DNA of 64,000 bases from Hyphomicrobiales bacterium. GTDB taxonomy: Bacteria > Pseudomonadota > Alphaproteobacteria > Rhizobiales > Xanthobacteraceae. A program made the position numbers and the translations under genes. The notes under the pieces were generated by a model. It did not search any database. It was not told the origin of the DNA and saw only the letters and a list, made by a program, of their open reading frames with translations. Within the stretch, counting starts at the first letter, position 1; each line of letters starts with the position of its first letter. This document shows, one piece after another, positions 17,298-25,935 of this stretch. Where the stretch lies: NCBI GenBank assembly GCA_017305535.1, contig JAFKKN010000003.1, positions 62,001 through 126,000 of the forward strand, in the 5' to 3' direction.

Positions 17298-18494
17298 ATG
17301 AACTTCGAGATGCCCGAAGCGATGGGGATGATTCGTACGTCGGTTCGCGCTTTCGTCGAGCGTGAACTGATGCCGCTCGAGGCAGATCTCATCGCGCGGG
17401 AGGCATCCCGTGGCCACAACGACGATCCATTGTTGCCGGCGGAAATCGATCAGAGGTTGCGGGACAAAGCGCGGGACGCTGGCCTGTGGGGCATCGACGT
17501 TCCGGTGGACATGGGTGGGCAAGGTTTTGGCGCGCTGGCGCGTGTCGTCATCACCGAAGAACTCAAACGCTCGATCGTGCCGTTTGTGCCGCCGCCGGAC
17601 AGCCCCAATCTCTATCTCCTGAAGGAATTGTGCGTCGGTCCGCAGGTCGACAAATATCTGCTGCCCTATGCCAGCGGCGAGAAGCGAAGCTGTATCGCGC
17701 TCAGCGAGGCAGGCGCCGGCTCCGACGCTGCCGGCATCAAGACGCGCGCCGAGCGCAAGGGTGGAAAATGGATCCTCAACGGATCCAAGATGTGGATCAG
17801 CAACGCCCGACGCTCCGATTTCATGATCGTGGTGGCGGTGACCGATCCGCAAAAGCGGGCGCGCGGCGGGATGACGGCGTTTCTCGTCGATCGGGAAACG
17901 TCCGGCGTCTCCATTCCGTCTTCCTATCCGATGATGGGCGAATATCATCCCTACGCGGTGTTCTTCGACAATGTCGAGCTGGACGATGATCAAGTTCTCG
18001 GCGAGATCGGTAACGCCTTTGTGCCCATCACTAATCGGTTGGGCGTACGTCGGCTCGATATCGCGGCGCGGTGCATCGGCCTCGCCACGCGTTGCCTGGA
18101 GATGATGATCGCGCATGCTAATTCGCGTTCGACTTTCGGCTCGCTGCTGGCGGATCGGCAGGCGGTGCAGTGGTGGATCGCCGACAGCTATCAGGAACTG
18201 GAAATGGTGCGACTGCTCACCTATCGGCTGGCCTGGCGGGTGGAGCGGGGCGACAAGGATTTTCGGATCGATGGATCGATCGTGAAGACCCAGGCGACCG
18301 AGATGCTGGGACGCGTAGTCGATCGCGCGATTCAAGCGTTCGGCGCCATGGGCGTTTCGAAGGAATTGCCGCTCGAGTACATCGCGCGAATGGGGCGGGT
18401 GATGCGGATCGTCGAAGGGCCGAGCGAGGTGCACCGCTGGGTCATCGCCCGCAGCCTGCTTCGCAACGGTCTGCCTGATCTGAGCGCCGCATGA
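17298..18494 (+). CDS. Acyl-CoA dehydrogenase
   Basis: FAD enzyme of 398 residues introducing a double bond into an acyl-CoA. It shows the family signatures CIALSEAGAGSDAAGI and GSKMWISNARRSDFMIVVA, and near the C-terminus QAFGAMGVSKELPLEYIARMGRVMRI cut here to QAFGAMGVSKELPLE, then EGPSEVHRWVIAR. The catalytic base is expected around the IVEGPSEVHR segment. Its stop overlaps the start of the livH-like gene as ATGA, so enzymes and importer are one operon. With the upstream hydratase and cleavage pair it makes a beta-oxidation-like route. Confidence 0.92.
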   Translation: MNFEMPEAMGMIRTSVRAFVERELMPLEADLIAREASRGHNDDPLLPAEIDQRLRDKARDAGLWGIDVPVDMGGQGFGALARVVITEELKRSIVPFVPPPDSPNLYLLKELCVGPQVDKYLLPYASGEKRSCIALSEAGAGSDAAGIKTRAERKGGKWILNGSKMWISNARRSDFMIVVAVTDPQKRARGGMTAFLVDRETSGVSIPSSYPMMGEYHPYAVFFDNVELDDDQVLGEIGNAFVPITNRLGVRRLDIAARCIGLATRCLEMMIAHANSRSTFGSLLADRQAVQWWIADSYQELEMVRLLTYRLAWRVERGDKDFRIDGSIVKTQATEMLGRVVDRAIQAFGAMGVSKELPLEYIARMGRVMRIVEGPSEVHRWVIARSLLRNGLPDLSAA

Positions 18495-19444
18495 ACACCG
18501 CCTTCATCGTTATCTCCCTGATGAACGGGATCAGCTACGGCCTGCTGTTGTTCATGCTGAGCGCCGGCCTGACCCTGATCTTCAGCATGATGGGCGTGCT
18601 GAATTTCGCCCACGCCAGCTTTTACATGCTCGGCGCCTACTTCGCTTATTCCCTGATGGGGGTCATCGGGTTTTGGCCTGCCTTGATCATCGCGCCGCTT
18701 GCGGTTGGCTTGATCGGCGCGCTGTTCGAACGCTACAGCCTGAGGCGGGTTCACAGGTTCGGTCATGTCGCGGAACTGTTGATCACGTTCGGCCTGTCCT
18801 ATCTCGTTCTCGAGGTCGTGCAGCTTCTATGGGGGCGCGCCGCGGTACCTTATGCATTGCCGCCGGCGTTACAGGGCACGCTGTTCACCCTTTATGACAT
18901 CCAGTTTCCCAAATCGCGCTCCTTCATCATGCTGGTCGCAGTGCTCATGCTGGTGGCGGTCTGGCTATTGCTGACGCGGACACGCATCGGTCTCATCATT
19001 CAGGCAGCACTGAAGAACCCGGAAATGGTGGAGGCGCTGGGGCATAACGTCCCGCGCGTTTTCATGTTCGTATTCGGGGGTGGCGCCGCGCTCGCGGCGC
19101 TGGCGGGGGCGATCGCTGGCAATACTTATGTCACCGAGCCATCGATGGCCGCGGCCGTCGGTTCAATCATCTTTGTTGTTGTGGTGGTCGGCGGCATGGG
19201 CTCGCTGAGCGGCGCGTTTGTCGCGTCTTTGCTGATCGGCATCGTTCAGACTTTTGCGGTAGCACTGGATATCTCTGTCGCGACCGTGCTTCAGCCGCTC
19301 GGCATTTCGGTATCGCCGCAGATATTCGGGTACGCGCTGCTGTCGCTGACCATTTCGCAGATGGCACCGATCCTGCCGTATCTGTTCCTGGTTCTTATCC
19401 TGATCTTCCGCCCGAACGGCTTGCTCGGAACCGAGAGGGGATGA
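18491..19444 (+). CDS. livH: ABC transporter permease, branched-chain amino acid (LivH) type
   Basis: Inner-membrane permease of 317 residues with about eight hydrophobic helices. It starts with LMNGISYGLLLFMLSAGLTL and LNFAHASFYMLGAY, both standard for LivH. VVVVGGMGSLSGAFVASLLIG is the loop contacting the ATPase. Homologues carry branched-chain amino acids, but also aromatic acids and other carboxylates. The location in a CoA-ester degradation operon suggests the latter. It overlaps the acyl-CoA dehydrogenase gene by 4 bases. Confidence 0.93.
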   Translation: MNTAFIVISLMNGISYGLLLFMLSAGLTLIFSMMGVLNFAHASFYMLGAYFAYSLMGVIGFWPALIIAPLAVGLIGALFERYSLRRVHRFGHVAELLITFGLSYLVLEVVQLLWGRAAVPYALPPALQGTLFTLYDIQFPKSRSFIMLVAVLMLVAVWLLLTRTRIGLIIQAALKNPEMVEALGHNVPRVFMFVFGGGAALAALAGAIAGNTYVTEPSMAAAVGSIIFVVVVVGGMGSLSGAFVASLLIGIVQTFAVALDISVATVLQPLGISVSPQIFGYALLSLTISQMAPILPYLFLVLILIFRPNGLLGTERG

Positions 19445-19445
19445 C

Positions 19446-20744
19446 ATGGGTTTTTCGTGGTCGGAAATCGAGCGGTCGTTCTGGGGCCGTGCCATCATCT
19501 GGCTAGCATTCGCTGCAGGGCTCGGCATCGCGCCGCTGCTGTTTCGCAGCGGTATCGCGATGACGATCCTGTCGCAGGCGGGTTACGTCATCATCATCTG
19601 CTTGAGCTACAACATCCTGTTCGGCCAGGGCGGCATGCTGAGTTTTGGCCATGCCGTCTACACCGGCTTTGGCGCGCTGATCGCGATGCACGCGATGCGC
19701 ATGGCCGGTGACTCTGGTGGCTGGTCGGTGCCGCTGCCGCTCATTCCGCTGGTCGGCGGACTCGCGGGCGGCTTCATGGCCGTGCTGTTCGGTTATGTCA
19801 CCACCAAGAAATCCGGCATCACCTTCGCCATGATTACGCTCGGCCTAGGAGAATTGGTGGCGGCGATGTCGCTAATGTTCCCCGGCTTCTTCGGTGGTGA
19901 GGCAGGGGTCAAGGCGGACCGCGTCTATGGCGAGCCGTTGTTTGGTTTCGATTTTGGCCCGCAGATTCAGGTATACTACCTGATCGCGATCTATTGCGTG
20001 GTCTGCACCGCGTTGATGTATGCGTTCACCTGCACGCCGCTTGGTCGCCTGCTGAACGCCACCCGCGACAACCCGGAACGCGTCGAGTTCATCGGATACA
20101 GCACGCAGCGGGTTCGCTACCTGGCCTTCATCGTCTCCGGTTTTTTCGCTGGAATTGGCGGAGGCCTCGCGGCGATCAATTTCGAGATCATCAACGCCGG
20201 GGACAGCCTGAGCATCGCGCAGTCGGGCAGCTTTCTGCTGTTCACGTTCCTCGGCGGCGCGTCGTTCTTCGTCGGGCCGATCATCGGCGGCATCATGCTG
20301 GTGCTCGCGTCGGTGCTGTTGTCCGATCTGACGAGTGCCTGGCTGCTCTATATCGGCCTGTTCTTCGTATTGATGGTGATGTACGTGCCGGGCGGCGTTG
20401 CGAGCCTGATAGCCACAAACGTTGCGGTCGTCCATTCCGGAAAGGCGTCCCGATTGATCGTGCCATATATCGGTCTGATTGTGGCCTCGGTCGCCGCTTT
20501 GTGCGGTTTGTCGTTGCTGATCGAGATGACCTATCACACCCAGTTTGAAACGGCGAAGGGGCCGGTCATGCGCTTTCTCGGCGCGACGATCGACACCCAT
20601 CAATCCGCGATCTGGATCGCCGCTGTGCTTTACACGGCTCTTGTCGGCGCCTTCCTCCGCTTTGCCTGCCTACGTTTCATGAGCGGGTGGGAGAAAATCC
20701 AGGAGGAGATGGATGCAGCGCAGGCCATCGAGGTGCGGCCATGA
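19446..20744 (+). CDS. livM: ABC transporter permease, branched-chain amino acid (LivM) type
   Basis: Second membrane subunit of the importer, 432 residues. Typical LivM segments are YNILFGQGGMLSFGHAVYTG near residue 55 and GRLLNATRDNPERVEFIGY near 205. The C-terminal 110 residues form extra hydrophobic segments beyond the conserved core, as in long LivM forms. It starts one base after the livH-like stop and overlaps the livG-like start by 4 bases. Confidence 0.93.
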   Translation: MGFSWSEIERSFWGRAIIWLAFAAGLGIAPLLFRSGIAMTILSQAGYVIIICLSYNILFGQGGMLSFGHAVYTGFGALIAMHAMRMAGDSGGWSVPLPLIPLVGGLAGGFMAVLFGYVTTKKSGITFAMITLGLGELVAAMSLMFPGFFGGEAGVKADRVYGEPLFGFDFGPQIQVYYLIAIYCVVCTALMYAFTCTPLGRLLNATRDNPERVEFIGYSTQRVRYLAFIVSGFFAGIGGGLAAINFEIINAGDSLSIAQSGSFLLFTFLGGASFFVGPIIGGIMLVLASVLLSDLTSAWLLYIGLFFVLMVMYVPGGVASLIATNVAVVHSGKASRLIVPYIGLIVASVAALCGLSLLIEMTYHTQFETAKGPVMRFLGATIDTHQSAIWIAAVLYTALVGAFLRFACLRFMSGWEKIQEEMDAAQAIEVRP

Positions 20745-21508
20745 CGCATGCTCTCGAAATCAAGGCGCTGCGAAAGGATTTCGGCAAGACCAGCATCATC
20801 CGCGGCATCGATCTCGCCGTGCGACGCGGCGAGCGCGTTGCCATCATTGGTCCCAATGGCGCCGGCAAGTCGACGCTGTTCAATCTTGTGAGCGGTCGGA
20901 TTACGCCAACCAGCGGTGAGGTGTTCCTCAACGATTCACGGATCGACGGACTGCGGCCCTACGACATCTATCGACGGGGATTGGCGCGTAGCTTTCAGAT
21001 CACCAATGTGTTCGCCAACCTTAGCGCATTCGAGAATCTTCGTTGCGGAACGTTGTGGAGCCTGGGCTACGGCTACAGTTTTTGGCGGTTTCTGTCCGAC
21101 ATGCGCGACGCCAACGAGCGGGCCGAGGTGATCCTTGAGCAGATCGGCCTGTCCCGCAAACGCGATGTCGCGGCGTCCAGCCTGACTTACGCCGAACAGC
21201 GTGCACTCGAAATCGGACTGACGATCGCTGGTGGTCAGGATGTCATCCTGCTGGATGAACCGACCGCGGGCATGAGCAGGACCGAGACCGAACGCTTTGT
21301 CGAGCTGATCCGAAAGGTGACCGAGGGAAAGACGCTCCTGACCGTCGAGCACGATATGAGCGTCGTCTTCGGGCTTGCCGACCGGATCGCGGTGATCGTC
21401 TACGGCGAAGTGATCGCCTTCGATACGCCGGAAGCGGTTCGCGCTGACGCCAGGGTGCAGGAGGCCTATCTCGGCTCACCGCTGGCGATGACCTCCGCTG
21501 GACATTGA
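20741..21508 (+). CDS. livG: ABC transporter ATP-binding protein (LivG type)
   Basis: Cytosolic ATPase of 255 residues. Walker A is IIGPNGAGKSTLFN, the signature region is SLTYAEQRALEIGL in place of canonical LSGGQ, as often in LivG, and Walker B is DVILLDEPTAGM followed by the switch His in LTVEHDMSVVF. ATG 20741 overlaps the livM stop; an earlier in-frame ATG at 20687 lies inside livM and was not used. It pairs with the LivF-like ATPase directly downstream. Confidence 0.93.
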   Translation: MTHALEIKALRKDFGKTSIIRGIDLAVRRGERVAIIGPNGAGKSTLFNLVSGRITPTSGEVFLNDSRIDGLRPYDIYRRGLARSFQITNVFANLSAFENLRCGTLWSLGYGYSFWRFLSDMRDANERAEVILEQIGLSRKRDVAASSLTYAEQRALEIGLTIAGGQDVILLDEPTAGMSRTETERFVELIRKVTEGKTLLTVEHDMSVVFGLADRIAVIVYGEVIAFDTPEAVRADARVQEAYLGSPLAMTSAGH

Positions 21509-21510
21509 CC

Positions 21511-22206
21511 ATGCTTACGCTCGAAGGCGTCCACGCCTATTACGGAAAAAGCCATATCCTGCACGGTGTGACATTCGACATCGCGCCAGGAGAAATCGTC
21601 GCGTTACTTGGGCGCAACGGCTCCGGCCGGTCGACTACCGCCAAGGCCATCATGGGCATGGTGAAGGTGGAAGGCGCGTTACGGTGGAAGCAGCAGAGCA
21701 TTCTTTATCATAAGCCCTATGAAATCGCGCGAATGGGGATCGGCTACGTACCCGAGAATCGCGAAATCTTTCCGAACCTCACCGTGCATCAGAACCTGTT
21801 GCTCGGGCAGAAGCGATCGCGGAGCATCGGACGATGGACGTTCGATGATATGTACGCGATGTTTCCGCGATTGAAGGAACGTCAGCATACGGATGCCGGC
21901 GTGTTATCCGGCGGCGAACAGCAGATGCTGACGTTGTGTCGCACGCTGATGGGTGATCCGGACCTGATCATCATCGATGAGCCAACCGAAGGGCTGGCGC
22001 CGAAGATTGTCGAGCTTGTCGGCGCCTATATCCTGCGGCTGAAGGAGCGCGGCATTTCCGTGCTCCTGATCGAGCAGAAACTGACGATCGCGATGTCGGT
22101 TTCAGACAGGGCTCTTGTCATGGGACATGGTCAGATCGTTTTCTCCGGCACGCCGGCTGCGCTGGAAAACGCGCCGGCGGTGCGCGCCGAGTGGCTGGAG
22201 GTCTGA
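21511..22206 (+). CDS. livF: ABC transporter ATP-binding protein (LivF type) with Arg in Walker A
   Basis: ATPase of 231 residues. Signature LSGGEQQMLTLCRTL and Walker B LIIIDEPTEGLAP are intact. Walker A, however, reads GRNGSGRSTT, with Arg (codon cgg) replacing the invariant Lys. Lys-to-Arg at this place usually impairs ATP hydrolysis, though one weakened site can be tolerated in heteromeric ABC transporters. The frame allows a TTG start at 21505 overlapping the livG stop; ATG 21511 gives the common family start MLTLEGVHAYYGK. Confidence 0.9.
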   Translation: MLTLEGVHAYYGKSHILHGVTFDIAPGEIVALLGRNGSGRSTTAKAIMGMVKVEGALRWKQQSILYHKPYEIARMGIGYVPENREIFPNLTVHQNLLLGQKRSRSIGRWTFDDMYAMFPRLKERQHTDAGVLSGGEQQMLTLCRTLMGDPDLIIIDEPTEGLAPKIVELVGAYILRLKERGISVLLIEQKLTIAMSVSDRALVMGHGQIVFSGTPAALENAPAVRAEWLEV

Positions 22207-22298
22207 CGACGACATCTCACAAGATGGACCTATATTTCGGCGGGCTGCGTTGCCTCGTTCCAACGCGCCCGATTACCGTGTTTCGGGGAGAAGGTCAT

Positions 22299-22664
22299 AT
22301 GAAAGATCTGGCTCGGTTTGTTAACGCGAACGCGGCGCTTGTTCGTCGCGGACGATATCTGAATACTCGCTTCCTCGTCGAAGTGGGTGATGACGGCTAT
22401 CTGGTGGTCATTCGTGACGGAATGGTTCAGTCGGTGACGCCCGGTCCTTTTGTCATGCAGGACTGGGATTTCGCGTTGCGCGCCGCGCCCGATACCTGGG
22501 AGAAGTTCTGGCTCGCCATACCGCCGCCCGGCTACCACGATCTGATTGCCCTGATGCGATACAAGCGTCTGCGCGTTGAGGGCAATATGCTCATTTTCAT
22601 GCGCAACCTTCTCTACGTCAAAGGCCTGATGGCGTCGCTTCGACCTGCCGGAGCTGCACAATGA
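22299..22664 (+). CDS. Small SCP2-like (sterol carrier-type) protein
   Basis: Protein of 121 residues resembling the SCP2 sterol-binding fold (GRYLNTRFLVEVGDDGYLVVIRDG cut to LVEVGDDGYLVVIRDG, then DFALRAAPDTWEKFW and a GNMLIFMRNLLYVKGLM helix). Such proteins or domains bind acyl chains or hydrophobic ligands, and similar small ORFs occur beside CoA-ester catabolic genes. The start is fixed by GGGAGAAGG five bases before ATG 22299. It overlaps the hydrolase gene as ATGA. Assignment to SCP2 rests on pattern by eye. Confidence 0.65.
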   Translation: MKDLARFVNANAALVRRGRYLNTRFLVEVGDDGYLVVIRDGMVQSVTPGPFVMQDWDFALRAAPDTWEKFWLAIPPPGYHDLIALMRYKRLRVEGNMLIFMRNLLYVKGLMASLRPAGAAQ

Positions 22665-23515
22665 AACCTTCCTTCGAACCGATCATCGGCCGCTATCTCA
22701 ATCTCGAGTTGCTGGGCAAGCCGCATCGCCTCTATATCGAAGAAGCGGGGCAGGGCGTGCCGCTGCTGTGCTTGCACACCGCCGGCGCTGATGCGCGGCA
22801 ATATCGTGGCGTGCTGAATGACCCCGAAGTGTTGCGCCACCACCGCGTGGTCACGTTCGATCTGCCGTGGCATGGCCGCTCCTCACCGCCTCCCGGTTGG
22901 CATAACGAGGAATACAAGCTGACATCGCGGGACTACATGGATGTAATCCTTGCGGTCAGCGATGCGCTGGGATTGGATCGTCCGATCGCAATGGGATGCT
23001 CGATCGGCGGACGGGTGGCACTGCATCTAGCGCTTCACTATCCGGAGCGCTTCCGCTCCATCATCGGCCTGCAATCCGGTGCGCACGTTTCGCGCTACTT
23101 CGATTCGAGCTATCTGCATCGTTCTGACGTTCATGGCGGCGAAGCCTGCGCCGGCGTGGTGTCCGGATTGATCGGACCGTTCAGCCCGGATAGCGATCGT
23201 TGGGAAACGCTGTGGCATTACATGCAGGGCGGTCCTGGTGTGTTTCTCGGTGACCTGTATTTTTATCAGCTTGAAGGCGACATTCGCGCGGATGTCGCGA
23301 AGATCGATACGAACCGCTGCCCGCTCTATCTGTTGACGGGCGAGTACGACTACTCCTGTTCGCCTGACGATACGCGCGAGGTTGCGAAACAAGCCGCCGG
23401 CATCGACGTAACGATCATGGAACGGCTTGGCCATTTCCCGATGAGCGAGAATCCGGCGCCGTTCTTGTCGTATCTGCGGCCGGTTCTCGAGCGAATTCGC
23501 GCCGCCACGGCGTGA
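22661..23515 (+). CDS. Alpha/beta hydrolase
   Basis: Hydrolase of 284 residues. The nucleophile Ser is in AMGCSIGGRVAL (near residue 112), the acid probably in LTGEYDYSCSP and the His in ERLGHFPMSENP near the end. PLLCLHTAGADARQYRG gives the oxyanion-hole region. It could cleave an ester, a thioester or a C-C bond; the context suggests a step on a CoA-pathway intermediate or hydrolysis of an ester substrate before CoA transfer. It is translationally coupled to the SCP2-like gene. Confidence 0.88.
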   Translation: MKPSFEPIIGRYLNLELLGKPHRLYIEEAGQGVPLLCLHTAGADARQYRGVLNDPEVLRHHRVVTFDLPWHGRSSPPPGWHNEEYKLTSRDYMDVILAVSDALGLDRPIAMGCSIGGRVALHLALHYPERFRSIIGLQSGAHVSRYFDSSYLHRSDVHGGEACAGVVSGLIGPFSPDSDRWETLWHYMQGGPGVFLGDLYFYQLEGDIRADVAKIDTNRCPLYLLTGEYDYSCSPDDTREVAKQAAGIDVTIMERLGHFPMSENPAPFLSYLRPVLERIRAATA

Positions 23516-23555
23516 GCATCGCTGGATTTGAATTTTCATTCTGGAGAGGGAAACC

Positions 23556-24800
23556 ATGAGTAAGGTAACGTCACTCGGTTGGCTGGCTGCTGCCGTGATG
23601 GCATGCGCGGATCCGGCCGCAGTCAATGCGCAAGACATCAAGATCGCGTTCATCGATCCGCTGACTGGTCCATTCGCGCCAGTGGGCAACAATCAACTCA
23701 AGAGCTTGCAATTCGCGGTCGATCTCGCGAACAAGGAGAAGTGGGGTGGATCGCAGACCCTTCATGTCGAAGGTTTCGACAACAAGGGCAGTCCTCAGGA
23801 ATCGATCGTGCAGCTCAATTCGGCGATCGACCGGGGATACCGCTTCGTTGTCCAGGGTGACGGATCAGGTGCGGCGGCAGCGCTGATCGATGCGATCAAC
23901 AAGCACAACCAACGGAATCCCGACAAGCGGGTGCTGTTCCTCAATCACGGCGCGCTCGACCCTGATTTCACCAACAGCAAGTGCAGTTTCTGGCATTTCC
24001 GTTTCGATGCCAATTCGGACATGAAGCTTGAGGCGCTGACCAGCTATCTTGCCGCTGACAAGGCGGTGAAACGTGTCTACGTCATCGGCCAGAACTACTC
24101 TCACGGCCAGCAGGTCAGCCGCGCCGCGAAAGAATACCTGAAGGCCAAGCGCCCTGACGTTGAAATCGTCGGCGACGATCTACATCCGATTGCCCAGGTC
24201 AAGGATTTCGCGCCGTATATTGCCAAGATCAAGGCGGCGGGCGCGGATACCGTAATCACCGGAAACTGGGGTGCCGACCTCGCGCTGTTGATCAAGGCGG
24301 CGAAGGAAGCTGGCCTCACGGCTAATTTCTACACGCTTTACGGCGATAACAGCGGTGTGCCGACGGCGATCACGGCCGATGGCGAGAATCGCGTCAAGAC
24401 GATCAGTTACTGGAACATGAACAACGAGACCTACAATGGAAAGGACCTCGTTGAAAATTTCCGCAAGAAGTACGATGACGACTACTATCAGATGTCGACC
24501 TACACCATCGTCGCCATGCTTGCGAAGGCGGGCAAGGAAGCCAACTCGTCGGATGCTCTAAAAATCGCCAACACTCTGGAGAACATGAAGTTCACCAGCC
24601 TCAACGGCGAAGTGGAGATGCGCGCCTCGGATCATCAGATCCAGCAACCGCTCTACATCAAGACCTGGGTGAAGGCCGGCGCTCCCGATGTTTTGTTCGA
24701 TCAGGAGAAAACGGGGCTCGGTTGGCGGACCGACAAGAAGATCGATGCCGCCACGATTACGCAGCCGACCACCTGCCAGATGAAGCGTCCGGCTTCGTAG
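23556..24800 (+). CDS. livK: Periplasmic substrate-binding protein of the Liv-type ABC importer
   Basis: Binding protein of 414 residues with an N-terminal signal peptide, probably cut after NAQ near residue 26. The mature part begins DIKIAFIDPLTGPFAPVG, characteristic of the LivK (type I periplasmic binding) family. The lobe-joining segments AADKAVKRVYVIGQNYSHG and AGADTVITGNWGADLALL are clear. GAGAGGGAAACC precedes the ATG. It would deliver the ligand to LivHMGF encoded upstream. Related proteins bind amino acids, aromatic acids or amides, so the ligand is open. Confidence 0.92.
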   Translation: MSKVTSLGWLAAAVMACADPAAVNAQDIKIAFIDPLTGPFAPVGNNQLKSLQFAVDLANKEKWGGSQTLHVEGFDNKGSPQESIVQLNSAIDRGYRFVVQGDGSGAAAALIDAINKHNQRNPDKRVLFLNHGALDPDFTNSKCSFWHFRFDANSDMKLEALTSYLAADKAVKRVYVIGQNYSHGQQVSRAAKEYLKAKRPDVEIVGDDLHPIAQVKDFAPYIAKIKAAGADTVITGNWGADLALLIKAAKEAGLTANFYTLYGDNSGVPTAITADGENRVKTISYWNMNNETYNGKDLVENFRKKYDDDYYQMSTYTIVAMLAKAGKEANSSDALKIANTLENMKFTSLNGEVEMRASDHQIQQPLYIKTWVKAGAPDVLFDQEKTGLGWRTDKKIDAATITQPTTCQMKRPAS

Positions 24801-25022
24801 ACGTTCGCCGTCAGCGCGTCAAACAGACTGCGGGAGCCGATGAAGGACGGATTTCCAGTTTCACCGTGGCCGTAAGTGCGAAGGTGAAACTGAGATCCGG
24901 ACCCGACAGGGCGACCGCGGGTCAAGCGCTTTAAGGAGCATTCGTCCACCTTGCTCCAAGTCTTGAGGTAGTATCGCTCGGGGAATAACGACATTTCCGT
25001 GATCCATAGCTGAACCAGCCAG

Positions 25023-25469
25023 TTGGTCAGGTATTTTCTCAAAAGGGCGGTACGCGGGCTTCGTCATCCGGTTGTTCCGGGTAATGCCAGCGTGCCGGCA
25101 GCTTATGCATCGCCTGACTATGTCCGCCGTTTCGGGGCGCCGGAGTTGCAGGCAGACCTGGTGGATCATTGTTGTGCGCTGTTTCGCTCGCCATGGTCGG
25201 TCGGTCCGATCGACCATTGGATGTTCGGGCGGGACGGGCATCGCGAGATGGTGCAGGTGCGGCCTTCGCTGGTCACGCCGGATCGCGAGGGCCTGATCGT
25301 GGCTGCGTGCGCGGGCGTCGGCACCATCTACGTGGCGTGCTTCGATCCGACGTTGCTATCGTCCGGCCGGCTTATGCGCCTGCTGCCGGGATGGTCGTGC
25401 CCGTCGAGCTATCGAGATTACATCGAGTTGACCCGATCATCGCGGTCGTCGGCGCTGAAAACCACGTGA
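25023..25469 (+). pseudogene. LysR-type regulator, C-terminal fragment
   Basis: This 148-codon frame matches only the effector-binding half of a LysR regulator: AAYASPDYVRRFGAPELQAD, VQVRPSLVTPDREGLIVAAC, GVGTIYVACFDPTLLSSGRL and MRLLPGW are in the usual order. The N-terminal helix-turn-helix and linker, about 150-160 residues, are absent upstream, and no in-frame continuation exists. The fragment is likely the remnant of a deleted regulator gene. Confidence 0.75.
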
Positions 25470-25501
25470 CCGTTGTGCCCATGCAATAGTGAAATCGCTC
25501 G

Positions 25502-25534
25502 GAGCTCCGGTTCCTGTGGTCAGGAACGGAGCTC
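25502..25534. terminator. Strong hairpin between convergent genes
   Basis: GAGCTCCGGTTCCTG and CAGGAACGGAGCTC form a 14-bp stem with one bulged base and a TGGT loop. It lies between the LysR remnant (plus) and the AhpD-like gene (minus), 45 bases past the latter's stop. No U-run follows on either strand, so termination is inferred from stem strength and position only. Confidence 0.45.
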
Positions 25535-25578
25535 AGGATTGAGGATAGATATCACATCAGGCGCGATTCGCTTCTGGT

Positions 25579-25914
25579 TCAGGTACTGAGTTCATCGAAG
25601 GCGGTGAGTGCCTTGGCGCCATAGACGGTAGCCGGACCGCCACCCATTTCGATGGCGATCGCAAGCATCTCGGTCAGTTCTTCGCGCGTCGCGCCATGCC
25701 GGATGGCATTCTGAACATGGAACACGATGCAGCCTTCGCATCGCGCTGTGACGGCGATGGCAAGCGCCGTCAGCTCCTTGATGCGAGCGCTCACAGCTCC
25801 ATCCTTGGATGCGGCGCGCATGACGCCCTGGAACGCCGTCATCACCTCGGGCAATGCTTTGTACAGCGTGCGAGCTTCGTTTCGAATTTCCTGAGCTTTT
25901 TCGTTGTAAGACAT
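25579..25914 (-). CDS. AhpD-like/carboxymuconolactone decarboxylase family protein
   Basis: Protein of 111 residues with the AhpD core: KELTALAIAVTARCEGCIVFHVQNAIRHGAT, here shown as TARCEGCIVFHVQ, carries the CxxC pair and downstream His of the peroxidase-type proton relay. EMLAIAIEMGGGPATVYG completes the helical bundle. Members with CxxCxxxH act as peroxide-reducing or disulfide-active proteins rather than as true lactone decarboxylases. It lies 21 bases downstream of glyA on the same strand and may be transcribed with it. Confidence 0.9.
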   Translation of the reverse strand: MSYNEKAQEIRNEARTLYKALPEVMTAFQGVMRAASKDGAVSARIKELTALAIAVTARCEGCIVFHVQNAIRHGATREELTEMLAIAIEMGGGPATVYGAKALTAFDELST

Positions 25915-25935
25915 GAGTATCGTTCCTTTCGTGGC

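Noticed and set aside
17169-18434. A 421-codon minus-strand frame across the acyl-CoA dehydrogenase
   Set aside because: It is a shadow of a strongly recognised gene on the other strand.
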